From: Acanthaster planci
Lineage: Eukaryota; Echinodermata; Asteroidea; Valvatida; Acanthasteridae
Length of the DNA stretch: 64,000 bases
Assembly: GCF_001949145.1 (NCBI RefSeq)
Contig: NW_019091362.1
Coordinates: 6,297,712-6,361,711 of the forward strand
Direction of reading: 5' to 3'
The notes beneath the pieces were generated by a model that did not search any database, was not told the origin of the DNA, and worked only from the letters and a program-made list of their open reading frames with translations. The position numbers and the translations under genes were made by a program. This document shows, in pieces, positions 12,649 to 24,761 of this stretch (position 1 is its first letter; each line of letters opens with the position of its first letter).

Positions 12649-13231
12649 TTAACCACTTGCTGCCGGGAATCCCGTTTCAAGTACCATGGGTTTATCCAGA
12701 GCTGGGGTGCCCAAAATGGGACAGAAGAGCTGGTCTGTATAACAAAAGACCGTACTCGGAACAAAAGACCTGCTGCCGGGAATTGCCCTCATTTTTGGCT
12801 TTCATTTTTCGAAGGTAATCCTTCACTTTTTTTAAACAGTATACCACTGTTTTGGGCATAGCGTGCATGTGGATTAGCACCCTGGACAAAAGTGCTCCAG
12901 GGCCCCATTGATGAGCGACACAGCACCGCTGCATGCTAATCCAGCCGCGTTTGAAAAGATGGCACTCGCATTCACTGGGGACAAAAGGAAATTACGCAAC
13001 ACCTCACAATTTTGGGCTCTCTTTACAGGGCGGCAAGCCTGGCTGAAATACTCAGGAGTCAATGAAGGTTGCTTGTCAGCTTAGAGTAGCCACCAAACAG
13101 TCATTCATGAGAGTATAAACATCCATTAAATGAAATGATGAAGTTTCGAAGAATTTTCAAAACTGAAAATCTTGAAAATGTTCCGTACGTGTGCCCTGCA
13201 TTTTTAAAAGCACCCGGCAGCAAGTGGTTAA
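12649..13231. mobile_element. piggyBac-like MITE flanked by TTAA
   Basis: TTAACCACTTGCTGCCGGG at 12649-12667 is repeated exactly, inverted, at 13213-13231, so the element is bounded by TTAA on both sides. TTAA targets with a CC(A/C)...TTGCTGCC-type inverted end are characteristic of piggyBac-class elements. The terminal word also recurs internally (TGCTGCCGGGAA near 12770). No transposase frame is present in the 575-bp interior, so it is non-autonomous. Confidence 0.75.
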
Positions 13232-13634
13232 TTAAACGAGTCATGACTTGGATACTAGTAATCATAAGCTCGTGCTTGGAACAAGACGTAAGTTACACAT
13301 GTACATGCATAGTCTATGCTTACACACGTGAGTGTGACTATGTATGGCATCCACTCCAGACACTTTTTAAGATCAATACGTTAAAACAAAAGCCAGTAAA
13401 CTCATAGACAACAGTTAAATCTCTAAAAGATTTTTATCTGATGTTTGAAATTTTTCAACTTTAATTCCAGATTTCTGGATTTTTGAGATTTTTTTAAAAA
13501 GTTTTCAAGAGGGGTTGCGATTTTTTAAGATCTTGAAATGTTTTTCAGGCAGTGGCAATGCTGCATTGTCGCACAGCTCTGAGTGTGTTCCGATCCTAAT
13601 AAAAATCAGTCAACATCCTCTGCCAGACTAGACA

Positions 13635-13743
13635 TGCCAGAGTTAGACCCGTAAACAGGGCCCGACGAATACTCCTCCGTCGTATACCAGTCATACGACG
13701 GAGGAGTATTCGTCGGGCCCTGTTTACGGGTCTATGCCAGAGT
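13635..13743. mobile_element. 91-bp perfect hairpin element with 9-bp target-site duplication
   Basis: Arms 13644-13685 and 13693-13734 are perfect 42-bp inverted copies (starting TAGACCCGTAAACAGGG, ending TCCGTCGTAT) around a 7-nt loop, ACCAGTC. The hairpin is bounded by the direct repeat TGCCAGAGT at 13635-13643 and 13735-13743. A 9-bp duplication is typical of Mutator-like (MULE) transposition, and perfect arms imply recent insertion or gene conversion between arms. It has no coding capacity. Confidence 0.85.
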
Positions 13744-13748
13744 GTGAG

Positions 13749-13862
13749 TGCATGGAGGAAGGAAAACAGGACGTTGAACTGCAGGGTCCGACGTCCGCTC
13801 CTCTCCCACGAACCCCACTGAGTTCTGGGGGTAGGCTGGTTACTCCTTCCTCCATGCGCTGA
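13749..13862. repeat. Inverted repeat GCATGGAGGAAGGA
   Basis: GTGCATGGAGGAAGGA near 13749 is mirrored by TCCTTCCTCCATGCGC near 13845. The pair encloses about 80 bp of GC-rich sequence and probably marks another small foldback remnant beside the perfect hairpin. Confidence 0.5.
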
Positions 13863-14266
13863 GGTACTGAACACAAGATCTCAATCAAATTTGATTCATT
13901 TCATGAAAAACTTTAAAAAATGAACTAAAGAAAGTTCTCTAACAGTTGTCGAATAAAATTAGTTAATTCCTGGAACCCAAGTGATGTAAACATTGATGCC
14001 AAATTGAAAAATTACCTGACAAATATGTAGCGTCCTTTTCAAAGGCTTGTTTGTCACGAACTACAAGCTATTTTCAAAAAAAGTTCAGCACGTTTGTTTA
14101 GAAAATGGTTGCTCCAATGGACGGTTTCTACTATTTATCGTAAGAGGGCGCTATACATCATTACCAATGGAATTAGCAACCGGCATCAATTTGCATTGTG
14201 TACTGGTACATGTACTTCCTAACCCTCGTTACCTCCCTCGGCTAAGCACGGCTTTACTATGAGCCT

Positions 14267-14457
14267 TGAGCTGCACCAAAAGAGGGAGCAATTTTGTTAG
14301 TAACAGATGTCACCCGTTGGTCAGAACTGAACTTCGCTGGTTTACGAACGACGATGAAATGTATTCTGGTACGGTCGCGTCGCTACCAACAAAATGAAAC
14401 ACTCACGACCAATAGCTCTCAGCCGATGAGGCGGTGCTTCTGTGCAAGGCGGATTGT
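14267..14457 (+). repeat. Dispersed repeat, copy A
   Basis: This segment matches the reverse complement of 31391-31585 along most of its length. Shared words include CGTCGCTACCAA/CATCGCTACCAA, AATGAAACACTC/AATGAACACTC, CCGATGAG and GGTGCTTCTG. The overall match is roughly 70%. It is an old interspersed repeat of unknown class. Confidence 0.6.
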
Positions 14458-15315
14458 GAGTGCTTTCGGGAAGGGAAAGAAGGGCAGATTAAGAAAAACT
14501 CATAAAGATAAAGAATATTTATGGGTGATACTGTAATAACACTTTCATGAGGTAAGTCTCTGATTGTTCCATTCTGCAAGGCGAACCCGAGTAAACTCAC
14601 CATGTCACCGAATGCTGTACAAAATGTGAAACTTGCATCATTTTGTTTTATGCAAATTCAAAAGGAATCCTCTTTGGGTACAGGTCGCCTTTTTCCTTTT
14701 CTAACTCTGGTATATTATCCTGACAAGATGTTCGATACCTACATAGTTTACGCTGCAGCGCTGTACCTGAGTGTAATGCATATTGCTCTCAAAGACTGCA
14801 AGCAATTTTATAATGCATCGTCAGCACTACGAATTAAGAACTTTCCTAATTCAGGTGGAAGGAAAATCAGTTGATGCTTCGCGTTTCAGTGTTGCAGTCG
14901 AGTCCATCACAAATCCCTGCAAGTTCCTTTAAGTCCATCACAAGTCATTCACATGTTAATCAGTCTTGAGTCGAATCAGTGGATTTATTCAGATTACATC
15001 AGTAAATAGCAACAACATTGCTGCTAGAAATGGAACAAGATAGAAAATAGATATCAATTAAAATTCTGTGTGTTGAAATAACTTTATCTCGCAATGTGGA
15101 GTTTATTATTTATATCCCACAGCGGAATAGTGATCGACTAAAACAATGCAAACGGCCCTTGTATTTCTGTCCTGTTGTATTATTATACACGGAGGGGTGT
15201 TACACTGCAGTGCACTTTAGAGGGGGGGCCTACAAGTCAGAGAACTGTTGCTTATAATTACTGTCCACATGAACCAGAAGTATATATATCTGGTAGTGTA
15301 AAAACAATCATTCGT

Positions 15316-15360
15316 GTTTGTTTGTTTGTTTGTTGGGTTGTTTGTTTGTTTGTTTGTTTT
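15316..15360 (+). repeat. (GTTT)n microsatellite
   Basis: About ten GTTT units are interrupted once by GGGTT. Confidence 0.9.
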
Positions 15361-15585
15361 CAAATTTTCTTAATTGCCCACCACTGACTTAAGTTGTACT
15401 GGCCGTACATGTCAGGATTTGTATCCTAAAAATAGTCTTTATGACTCTAAATTAATAATTGTCAAATAGATTACATATGAGCTCTTCAAATGGACATGCC
15501 CCCCTCAAAAAAATCGGCACATGATAAGAAATCCGTCACTTCAATTCAAATTTTTAATTAGAAGCGTCCTGCACCTATTATGCAG

Positions 15586-15767
15586 TGCAAGTGGGACGTA
15601 ATCATGCGACTTCGGTTATGAATAATAATCTCAGCACCTTACAACACGAGTTCATCCGTCGAGCGGTGTCTGCCATCTGGTCTTACGAGGATGTGACTGG
15701 TCGTCCACATGAAGTGGCTGTGATTGGACAGGTCGAAAAACTTTTGAGTAATCAACATAGTAGCTAA
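15586..15767 (+). CDS. Possible orphan coding segment or terminal exon, unidentified
   Basis: Downstream of a plausible acceptor (TATTATGCAG) an open frame of about 60 codons ends in TAG-CTAA context at 15767. The peptide contains HEFIRRAVSAIWSYEDV and ends EKLLSNQHSS. Its amino-acid composition looks coding and it is less AT-rich than its surroundings. I do not recognise the family, no upstream exon was found, and it could be a retrotransposon or pseudogene fragment. Confidence 0.25.
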
Positions 15768-16737
15768 CACGTTACTAGATTTACGAGTATTCCTTCATGG
15801 CGTTTTCAACTGTTTCGCGCCATTAGTGCAGGGTATAAAGTCACCTTTCAAGCGTATAAAACAGGCAAAGGCAAACGTACAAATTGATTTGTCACAGGGC
15901 CTCACAATCGTTCAAAGTTTGTTCCAAAAAGAGAATATTTTACAAAGCACAGAAAATACAATTATAATCGTCATTCAGTAGCTTAAATTTGTGTTGGAAA
16001 TTTGGGGGATGGGGAGAGGTGTGGGGGATGACTTGCCCGGCCATGGAATTTGAAAAGCGGGGGGGGGGACGACACCATGTACACTATATAGGGGGCGGTG
16101 TTCATGATAAAGATGTACATCCGTAATGTTTATCAAATTCACGCAGAATCTAACATCAGAATGGTATATTTGCTTTTAAACTTTGCTTTCCCTTTTTAGC
16201 AATATTGCAAACATTTGAGTCGTTGGGAAATCCTTAAAATTCTTCACAATCCGCTTTAATTTTTGTTGCTCGTCACAAAAAGGTGAGGGATGGTTCAATA
16301 GCCCATCCCCACCTCAAAACACTGTGGGGAGGGATACACCCCATACCCCCGGGATTTACACCCATGTCGTCATTGAACCCTCCCCCGCGTTCTCGTCCAT
16401 ACTTAGTGGGCCTGCCTACCACTGAGGCAAGTGCAATGCCAGATACCCATCCCCTCTCATAGGCAGGCTTCAAGAAACTTGACCAAGCTAACCTACCCTT
16501 TCTCAATACTGATCCATTAGTGGTCAGTTTTCGATAGTTGTGAGTTTGTTTCTGCATTCAATTGGGGACCTTGAACAATAGAGGACAATAAGGTCCCCGA
16601 TTGACAGAGGGTCCCCGATTGACAACTGTGTACAAAACATATGGGTGGTCTTCTAAAAAAGTTCAAGTACAAACAAAAGAGGAACAATAGGGGGTCCCCA
16701 GTTGCAGGCAAATACACACTTGGGTGAGTTAACACAT

Positions 16738-16895
16738 TACCCGTCGACAGGTGATACATTATCGGTTGGAAATTTGTAAGAACTTCACTATCGATCTGTT
16801 GATGATAAATTATCGGTTGGTGATACAGCATCGGTCAATTTGTAATACATTATCGGTTGGTGATACATTATCCGTCGGCTGCTACATTATCAGTT
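16738..16895 (+). repeat. Degenerate short tandem array of GATACATTATCGGTTGGT
   Basis: TACATTATCGGTTGG and close variants (AAATTATCGGTTGG, ACAGCATCGGTC, ACATTATCCGTCGG, ACATTATCAGTTGC) recur six or seven times at about 18-45 bp spacing. Just upstream, GGTCCCCGATTGAC is repeated at 16590-16625. Confidence 0.6.
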
Positions 16896-18109
16896 GCAAC
16901 AGAGCTTCTGCCACGGTTCTATTTACATAGTTTTTAGTGCGCGCGCCATGCAATAGTCCAAATATTCCATGTTAGTTGGTCTGCAATTTCTTAATCTGAA
17001 GAAGGTTTATTCAGTCGTTGTATATTAAATCGAAATATTATTAGCTGCTAAAGAAGGAGGGGATGGGTTGAAATCTTGCAAACTTTCCCAGGTCAGCATT
17101 TGAAGTATGTTCCCGTATTAAAATGAACCCTTGATTTTTCATACTGAGGTAACGTGAAGTTATGAGGGCGTCTGATGCATCATTTCACACAGGTTATGTT
17201 TCGCTTGGACGCAGCCGGGGGTGACTCAACCCAGCACTAACTTTTTTCCCTAGCGCGATCTTCTGGAGAAAAAAAAATCCGGCACGAGACACGACAGGAT
17301 CTATTACGAGCCAGCAGGCACGCTTATGTTGCTGGAAACAATTATTTTTAGCCTGCTCAAGGGAAAACCCAAACTCCACTACATCAAGGATAACCTCAAC
17401 AAAACAACAGAGATGATTTCGACAAATTTACACCAGGCTCTTTCAGAACCGGAAGGCAGAATTCGCCCAATTACATGCAGTTGAATCATTGATCTTATTG
17501 GCTTCCAGTAGTGGAAGGGAGGGAGGTCCCCAACTAAAGTAATTTATGAATATAGAAAAACAAGGTTCAGTGTAGACAATAGGCTAGCTTGTGCTTTACA
17601 TGTTATGTTATCCTTGTGGTGAATATCATTAAAACAATGATCATTTCCCAATCGACGTTAAGGGTAAATATTTGATTTCGATTTTTTAATCACCCTGGAA
17701 TCCTATCAGGTACACGGCTTCACTCAAACGTTATCTCTGCTTCTCTTCCCGGAAGCCACATCTGAACCATGACGACTTTAGCCGACCCTTTTTGACCTGA
17801 TCTATAGACGTTGCATCTCTTTTTTTTTCGTGCAAAAATAATTAAAACTAAAAGTGGCAAGCTCTCTGAAGTCGAGCTTTACTTGCGTTTTCGGCGATTC
17901 TGCACGGCAGCTATCTTTCCGGTAACTGCTTGTGTTACAGAAGGATAGCACAAAAGGTTTACTCATGTGCATCCCTGTGGAACAAAAGCTCTTCCAAGAA
18001 AATATGGCCGTCATGCAGAACCTCTTTATGCAATAGTTTTGTTGTGCATTGCAGCGTGGTTAACTTAGTGTGTAGTCTTCCATATACTAGAGGGCGCACC
18101 CATATCATA

Positions 18110-18373
18110 GACTACGATTATAGTCTGTGAAATTTAAACAAAAGAAGGATCTAGAAGTGTCTCTATTTCACAGTGGAGTTTAGCCTGGGAAAAACACACT
18201 CTCGGACAAAAGGCATTTATAAGGGAACAATGTTTGGAACAGTGTCGCGCAAAGGCGTAAGCTATCAGCAGGACTACGATTATAGTCTGTGAAATTTAAA
18301 CAAAAGATGGATCTAGAAGTGGCTCTATTTCACAGTGGAGTTTAGCCTGGGAAAAACACACTCTCGGACAAAA
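18110..18373 (+). repeat. 162-bp-period partial tandem duplication
   Basis: The 102-bp block at 18110-18211 recurs at 18272-18373 with only two mismatches (AAGAAGG/AAGATGG and GTGTCTC/GTGGCTC). The 60 bp between the copies is not repeated. High identity points to a recent duplication. Confidence 0.9.
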
Positions 18374-20136
18374 ATTCAAAATATATAATGAAATTTACTG
18401 AGGATGTGTGTCCAGTCGGGCAGCAGTGCAAAGCTAAAAATTCATTTAATTAGCCTAAAGCAACATTGAGAGTACAAATGTATTAAAAAACATATTAATA
18501 AATTTAATATTATTTAATTTGAATATGATAAAAAGCGCTGAATGCACGGTAAACAAAAAATTCTTGGAATAGATTAACTTAAACCTCCGCCTTTAAACAA
18601 ATTAATTTTGTAAAGTTCGTAATTAAACGGACTAAAAATTTGTCTTAAGCGGCGGTAAAGCAAGAAAAAAACACCTTTGGGGAGAGGTTATGCGCCTGGT
18701 AATTCCTCAACACCGAAAGGACTACTAGCCAGCAGCGAAGACACCTGGGGTTTATAAACCTGCCCGGAGGAAACGATTAGTGTGTGGGTGCTACCGTGAC
18801 CTGTGTGCTAGCTGTACCGTCACGTAATTCATCCACACGTCTGGGTATTCGAACACCACATGCCTTGTATGAGGCAGAAACGGACTGCACGCCCAGTCGA
18901 GGTGATATCTCCAGTGAAAGTTTCTAAGTCAAAATTAAAAACGTTTGTCGGTAATGTACATAGTTCCACCCAACATGTAAAACTTTTAACCGGAATGTGA
19001 TGCTTATTCTGACCTAGAAAAATCGACCTGATAACAGTCACCGGCCTAAAAAATCGATCTGTTATCTAAGAACATATCTGAATGCACCTTGAATGAACCC
19101 GTGGGATAATTCAATTAGTTAATCAATGACTAACACGAAAGTCCATCACGTAATTTCAAATTATTTATGTGCCTTTCTTGAGGTTAGCGTACGTGCTTGC
19201 TTGGGCTTGAGGTAAAACGTCCGTGATGTAATTTCAACTTTGTTCAAATTGTTGCTCGTGACGTTACCCGCACGAAACAGAACGACCATTGTAATTAACT
19301 TCTTCCCACTAACCTTTTAGTTTTACTGCACGTTCACCTTGTGTCTTCCCAAACTACCATTTTCTTTTCTGTTTTTCATAAATATATCAGTTCAGTTGAT
19401 TACACATTTCTTTCTTTTAAAGTTTCAATACAGGTAGGCCTATGTCTATTTTTAGTAAAAGTAGGACCTATCTAGACAGGATTGCTAGCAAAAAAATGGG
19501 TTGAGGGTAGGGGGGGTCGGGATCCCAAAATAGTGTCGATCGGAAATGACAACCACAGAATTTAAATACAGCCCCCTTATGGACCGTGCCCCTTGAGCCT
19601 TTCCAGAAGGCCCACGCGCGTTAGTGGACAAGCCTCAACCTTGCTGAAAGCCGCTCTTGCCCTGCGCACTCCCTGAACCGCCCGACATCGGTCACCGGAA
19701 GTCTTTGCTAATTGGATAGAAGCCGTGTTCCGCACACGCACAGTGAGTCAGGATCATCTGATCTTATATTAGTCACTACTTTCTATACTGAGCGAGAACT
19801 GAAATTTAGTGCTAGACAAAATCGAGCTGTGGCAGAAGGCCAAGATGCACTTCATATATATGCAATCAATAGCAAAGAAAATGAACGCATGGAAAAGAAC
19901 AATGTATTAGCTGCCAATACAACAGACTTTATACGGATATCGTGGAAAATTCTCTTCAGCACCGTTACGCTACGCACAACTTTAGGCGGCTTTCCATAAG
20001 TACCATTTTTGGGTGTGTTGGGTACACAATGCGTTCATGCGTTTCACTTTTACGGACACAAAAAACTGACGGGTGTGCCCTGCGTTCGGACACGCAACGC
20101 TTGGCGCAAGCGTTCACGCGCATGGAAAGGCGCCTT

Positions 20137-20316
20137 TATCCGGTTCGTAAGTGACTTCGTCTCAAAGGCGGACGCGCCACGATTCCCAGGCTCCCATTGG
20201 ACGATCGCAGAAGTTGCGCGTTAACTTCCGGTTCCATGGTTCGACATAACGGCGATCAATGCATTCGCAGTGGGCGTGGTTTAAACTGAAGTGACGTCAC
20301 ACTTACGAACCGGATA
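20137..20316. mobile_element. Short element with perfect 17-bp inverted ends, TA-bounded
   Basis: TATCCGGTTCGTAAGTG at 20137-20153 is exactly inverted at 20300-20316. The ends begin and finish with TA, as expected for a TA target duplication (Tc1/mariner or similar). The 180-bp element has no coding capacity. Confidence 0.6.
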
Positions 20317-20328
20317 TTTCGTCCGTAC

Positions 20329-20399
20329 GCAGGAGATATAAGTCAAAGACATAAGTATGATACTTATTTCTTTGACTTTTATCTGCTGCGCACGACTTA
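20329..20399. repeat. 71-bp hairpin, 29-nt arms
   Basis: GCAGGAGATATAAGTCAAAG and its continuation fold onto the downstream arm with 26 of 29 positions paired around a loop of about 13 nt or less centred on TATGATA. It adjoins the 20137-20316 element and may be part of a larger foldback. Confidence 0.65.
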
Positions 20400-22299
20400 C
20401 CTGCGAATTATATCTCGTTCATACTAAAGAATTTTAACTCGCACAGTACGTACACCTTGCATCTTACATACGAGTGATATGTTGTACGTGGACTCACACA
20501 TCATACGTACGGCTTATAAGTCTCACGTACAAGTTAGCTCAAGGTGGAGATAATTTTTTCACCATGTCTCTTATACAGCATCGTACAATAAAAAGTACTG
20601 GGTGCCGTACATAATACAAATAATTATCTCTTTTAATGTCCTAATGTAGTCGTGGGGACAGCTAATGCAGGCCAATATATGTTATTGTTTAATGTACCAT
20701 GCATGTAACTTATTTCATCACAGCATTTTCAAATTAGAAATGTAGACTAAATCCGTACTGTGAATTTAAAATGAAAATGGTCCCCAGTATAAATAAGTAA
20801 TGCAACAACTTTTTATTCGTTTTAGAAACAAAGCAGTTACCTGGTGAAAAATGCTAACATAAACAACTAAATCACAAAACTGTATCCCGTTTCAGCTGTT
20901 TATGAGAGAATCTCATATGCAAATCTACCGTACTGTGAAAAAAATCACCAATTAGCAAAAAGACACGGTTTATCCTTCCAAGCGTCAACTTCAGTGTACG
21001 CATACATGGGCAAGAGGAATTGAGTACGTGACACTGAAACGTCACAAAGGAACACGAAAATGTGTGTGTCACCATCACAACATAGTAAAAAAAAAAACAT
21101 GCGTGACAGTGTTCGTTTCCCGTGGAGGTCAAAAAGCGACATTTCACAACTGCAGTTTTTGCCGTCCAGCTGTTGAAAACATGGGGCTGGTAATCAGTAC
21201 CAAAGACAAACGGATCACCTAGTGCAAAGAAGCATCAAGCAAACATCAATATCGAGCACAACAACATGTATACTTCCACCAAATAGACTACGAAATAAAA
21301 ATACCTCCATATTCAACACTAATGGGGGACATTTGTATTTAGAGAAAAAAAGTTGTCAAAGAGAGGTCCATAGGCTTAAAATAATATTAAATAAATTCGA
21401 AACAGGTCTACAAGTACCCCTCTTACTGGAGAGAGAGAGAAATTTACAAGGCAGAAACTTCACTAAAACTGCCGCTTTATAGACACCACATATCTGCGCT
21501 CGTAGTACGTTCCCTGCAAGGGATGGAGCTGATGGGGGGTTGTCTCACAACACAATATTTTCTCCGTTCTGGGAGTCCAGGAAATAAAGAATACGACTCC
21601 ACCACTCTATAACACCGTTGAACAAGGACAAATCCAGAACCAAGTTTTCTTGGGTGGGAGTCAAACCTTGTTGGGGGCAAAAAATTGGATTTTTTTTTCA
21701 TGTAGCCTTTCATGGCCTTACTGAGGACTGGGCTTTTTCATGCTTTGGGAATGAAAGTAAATGAAATACATACACACCCCCCCAAAAAAAAATTGCTGTT
21801 GGCCCCACCCGTATCCACCCTTGATGTTGAAACCCTTTAGCGGTTTGACCAAATATAAGTACCTAAATCAAAGTTTCTGTCTCGCACTAGAAAGACGTCT
21901 TTCACACGAATGCCGCTTGCGTCAGTTTTTATCCGCGGCGAATTCGCAACCCCCGTTCATAAAAAGCCCCAGTACACATTGTGTAAATGGACAGGCTTCG
22001 GAGACTGGACGCATTTTTAACAGATATTGAAATACACGAAGCAAATGCCTAGTAGGCTCTATAACTTTCACAGCGAATAAAATGAGTCAGAAGATCTAAG
22101 CTTAAAAGAAACAAAGCGCATTTTCTGATGCACTCAGTGCCAACTGAAGTTTTTATGTCTTACTTGTCTTAGTCCGGATTAGACTGGAAAGTGACAACAG
22201 TTTTCGTCGTTTTAAATCCTCCTTAGCACTTTCTCATATTCCTTTGCAGGGCACGGGGCATGCATGTCCTTTCATTGACGTGGATATTAATAATTTATA

Positions 22300-22612
22300 A
22301 CCTTAAAATAAAGTTGGGTGGGGGAGTTTGCGGCGTAGTAGGAGGAGATCGAGAATTATCTCCTAATGTAGGTTACTATAGGAGCTTGTGACGGAGCACG
22401 TGAGCTGCACGCAGCGTTTGACCTACAAGAAGCAATTTCGCGTGATTACAGCTCACTTATGCGTCAGTGATCAACTTGGGGAAAGGCTGTTGAGCTCACC
22501 AAGTATTCGGGAAGGATCCCTTGTGCTCAAACTACCCTTTTCTCCTCGCAATTACGTTTGCAGTTTTATGGACAGGATACAAGTTTAAGAAGAGACTCGT
22601 CTTCGCAGAGGG
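22300..22612 (+). promoter_or_regulatory. Candidate 5' non-coding exon and promoter region of the SLC4 gene
   Basis: A strong donor, CAGAGG|GTAAGT, ends at 22612, and a good acceptor, TTTTATTGTAG, lies at 24761 just before the SLC4 start codon. Splicing these would give a 5' UTR exon and a 2.15-kb first intron. A TATA-like TTTATAA occurs near 22290. The short open frame at 22388-22588 would then be an upstream ORF. This is inference from splice signals only. Confidence 0.3.
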
Positions 22613-24761
22613 GTAAGTTTTGTTCAGTGTTTATTAAGTAATCGGATGAAGTGTTCATGCACTGTCGAATCGAAACGTAGACTTTCAATCGAAAGCACAT
22701 TAAAAGAGCAATGCGAATGCAAGTGCAGACCTAGCCCTATAGCACGCGTTTCCAGAACTTGCATGCACCGCATGAGCGTCGATTATTCCAGTTATGCGTA
22801 ATCGAGTTTCTTGGATTATTGACTAAGGCCGCATCCGAATCTCTTGTCTAGAGCTAGGTCTAGGTCTTCGCTCCATTGGAAATGTGTGGAGACGCGCAGA
22901 CAATAGACCTAGCTGTAGCTCTGGAAGCCCGTTTCGGACACGGCTTTACATTCCTGGGGGGGGGGAGATATGGGCCACCAAAGGGACAAATGTGATAATA
23001 TGCTTACAACTGTGCTTAACGTACATATGCAGCGGAAATATGCCCGCTTCGACTTAGATTCGGTGCCAACTGCCAGTACTGTTTTTGAAAAAAAACCTGA
23101 AGTAAAAATCAATTCAATAACTTCTCGACGATTTTTTTTTAAAGTTACCGCTGATTATTTCCAGTCAAATATCTTACGAAATCCCTGATACGGGCGACCC
23201 TAATTTGTTTATTCTAAGTGCTTGCGAGTTAGATATATTCTAATGCACCATTAGCCATTGCTCATTAACCAGCGTTTGACACATACAGATAAGTACTCCG
23301 AAAAATAGGACAAAAACACGGGCTCTTGTAAAGCCAAAGATGCTGAACTTCTTGCAACACATCTTCATTTTTCCCGGTTGTTTCTGTTAACGTTGGAGTT
23401 CATTAGTCTACAATAATCGGCGGAGACGCATACATCAAGCTCACAAGAACTGTTTCTTAGTTCAGCTTCCAGCTCAGACTGTGTATGATTTTTCTTCCCT
23501 AGATCAGGCATCATAGATCCCTGAGAGTCTATTGAAAAGAATTCAAGTCATTACGTTTTATTCCCAATTTAGTTTTCCTTATGAAGGTGTTGGCTAACTG
23601 CCAGATAGCTGTGTAGGTGTACATGCCGCATTTTTTTCGGCAACCGGCAACAGATTATTATAAGACAGTACGGAAACGTATTACTGCCTCACACATGAAA
23701 ACCATTTTTACATACGTACATGTTACTTTCACGTACTGTACATACGTTAAAACTATCACGTACGTACATGTACGTGACGCTATGTGTGTGGCGGTAAGAC
23801 GTTTCCGTAAGAAAGAGCATCATCCAAAAGAACGACCACCTGTTGTATGCTGTCAGGGTAACGTCCTCATCAGAGACCTACCTATCAAGCCTGGACTGGT
23901 GTGGTTAACAGACCTTTTACACTAACAACGTAATTTATACTGCTTATGATGGAAGGAAGGAAACGGCGATCTCGTGCGCACAGGAAAAATTACGATTATA
24001 AAGTCTCTTTACAGAGCACTAAAATTTCCACTTAAATTAGAAACTAATAGCAAACAAGATTTAATGGAAGTTTCTGAAGAAAGAAACGAACAAAGCCAGA
24101 AAACCCGAGAGAAAATGATCATCAAAGTCGCACCCCTGTACATTTTTAATGGCCCGCTCACACTTCTTTCCACCAAGGTCATTTGTGCGCATGCGTGCAT
24201 AATTATGAATTTCTTAGTAAAGAGGTCTATTGGCAAGGTGGCTGCCGAGGTTTAACTTAAAGAGTAAATGTCACAGGAAGGAATATTTCCCAACAACCTT
24301 CTGGCCTTACTCCTAAGGGCAGCTCAAGAGCCAAATCACGTCCTGTTACTCAGGCCTACATAACTCTGTAATTGTAATGGTCTAGTCATCCTTGATTTCA
24401 AGAAATGGCCCAAGAGGTAGCAGTAAAAAAAGTAGATTGCTTTCCACTCTCACTGTTTTGGCTGCTTCGCAATCTATGGTAAGTCTTCGAACTCAACTAT
24501 TTGTACGTTGTAACTTTCTTTGCGTACGATACATCTATACATTAATATAAACAGTTGGACAGCTGTGTAGAAGTTTGGACTCCTGATTCACACGGTTGAT
24601 AAAGGGAGCAAAGCGAGGTGTGTCCGAGTTAAACGTCACAGCTACATCAGTTTTTTTTATTACATTTCCTGTCAGCAATTCTGTTCAAAGTTATCAGGGA
24701 AAAAATCAGTTGGCATTTCACCTGATGCTCGTATCAAATTCGTTACTGACTTTTATTGTAG

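Larger units (their letters stand above)
11596..22300. other. Gene-poor stretch with MITEs and small repeats
   Basis: Besides the repeat elements listed separately, I find no exon set here. One short open segment, 15586-15767, has coding-like composition and is listed on its own. The rest is AT-rich with scattered short palindromes. Confidence 0.5.

Noticed and set aside
13596-13874. 92-codon minus-strand frame
   Set aside because: It spans the perfect hairpin and neighbouring inverted repeat; the peptide mirrors itself (LRRMTGIRRRSIRR) as expected for a palindrome.
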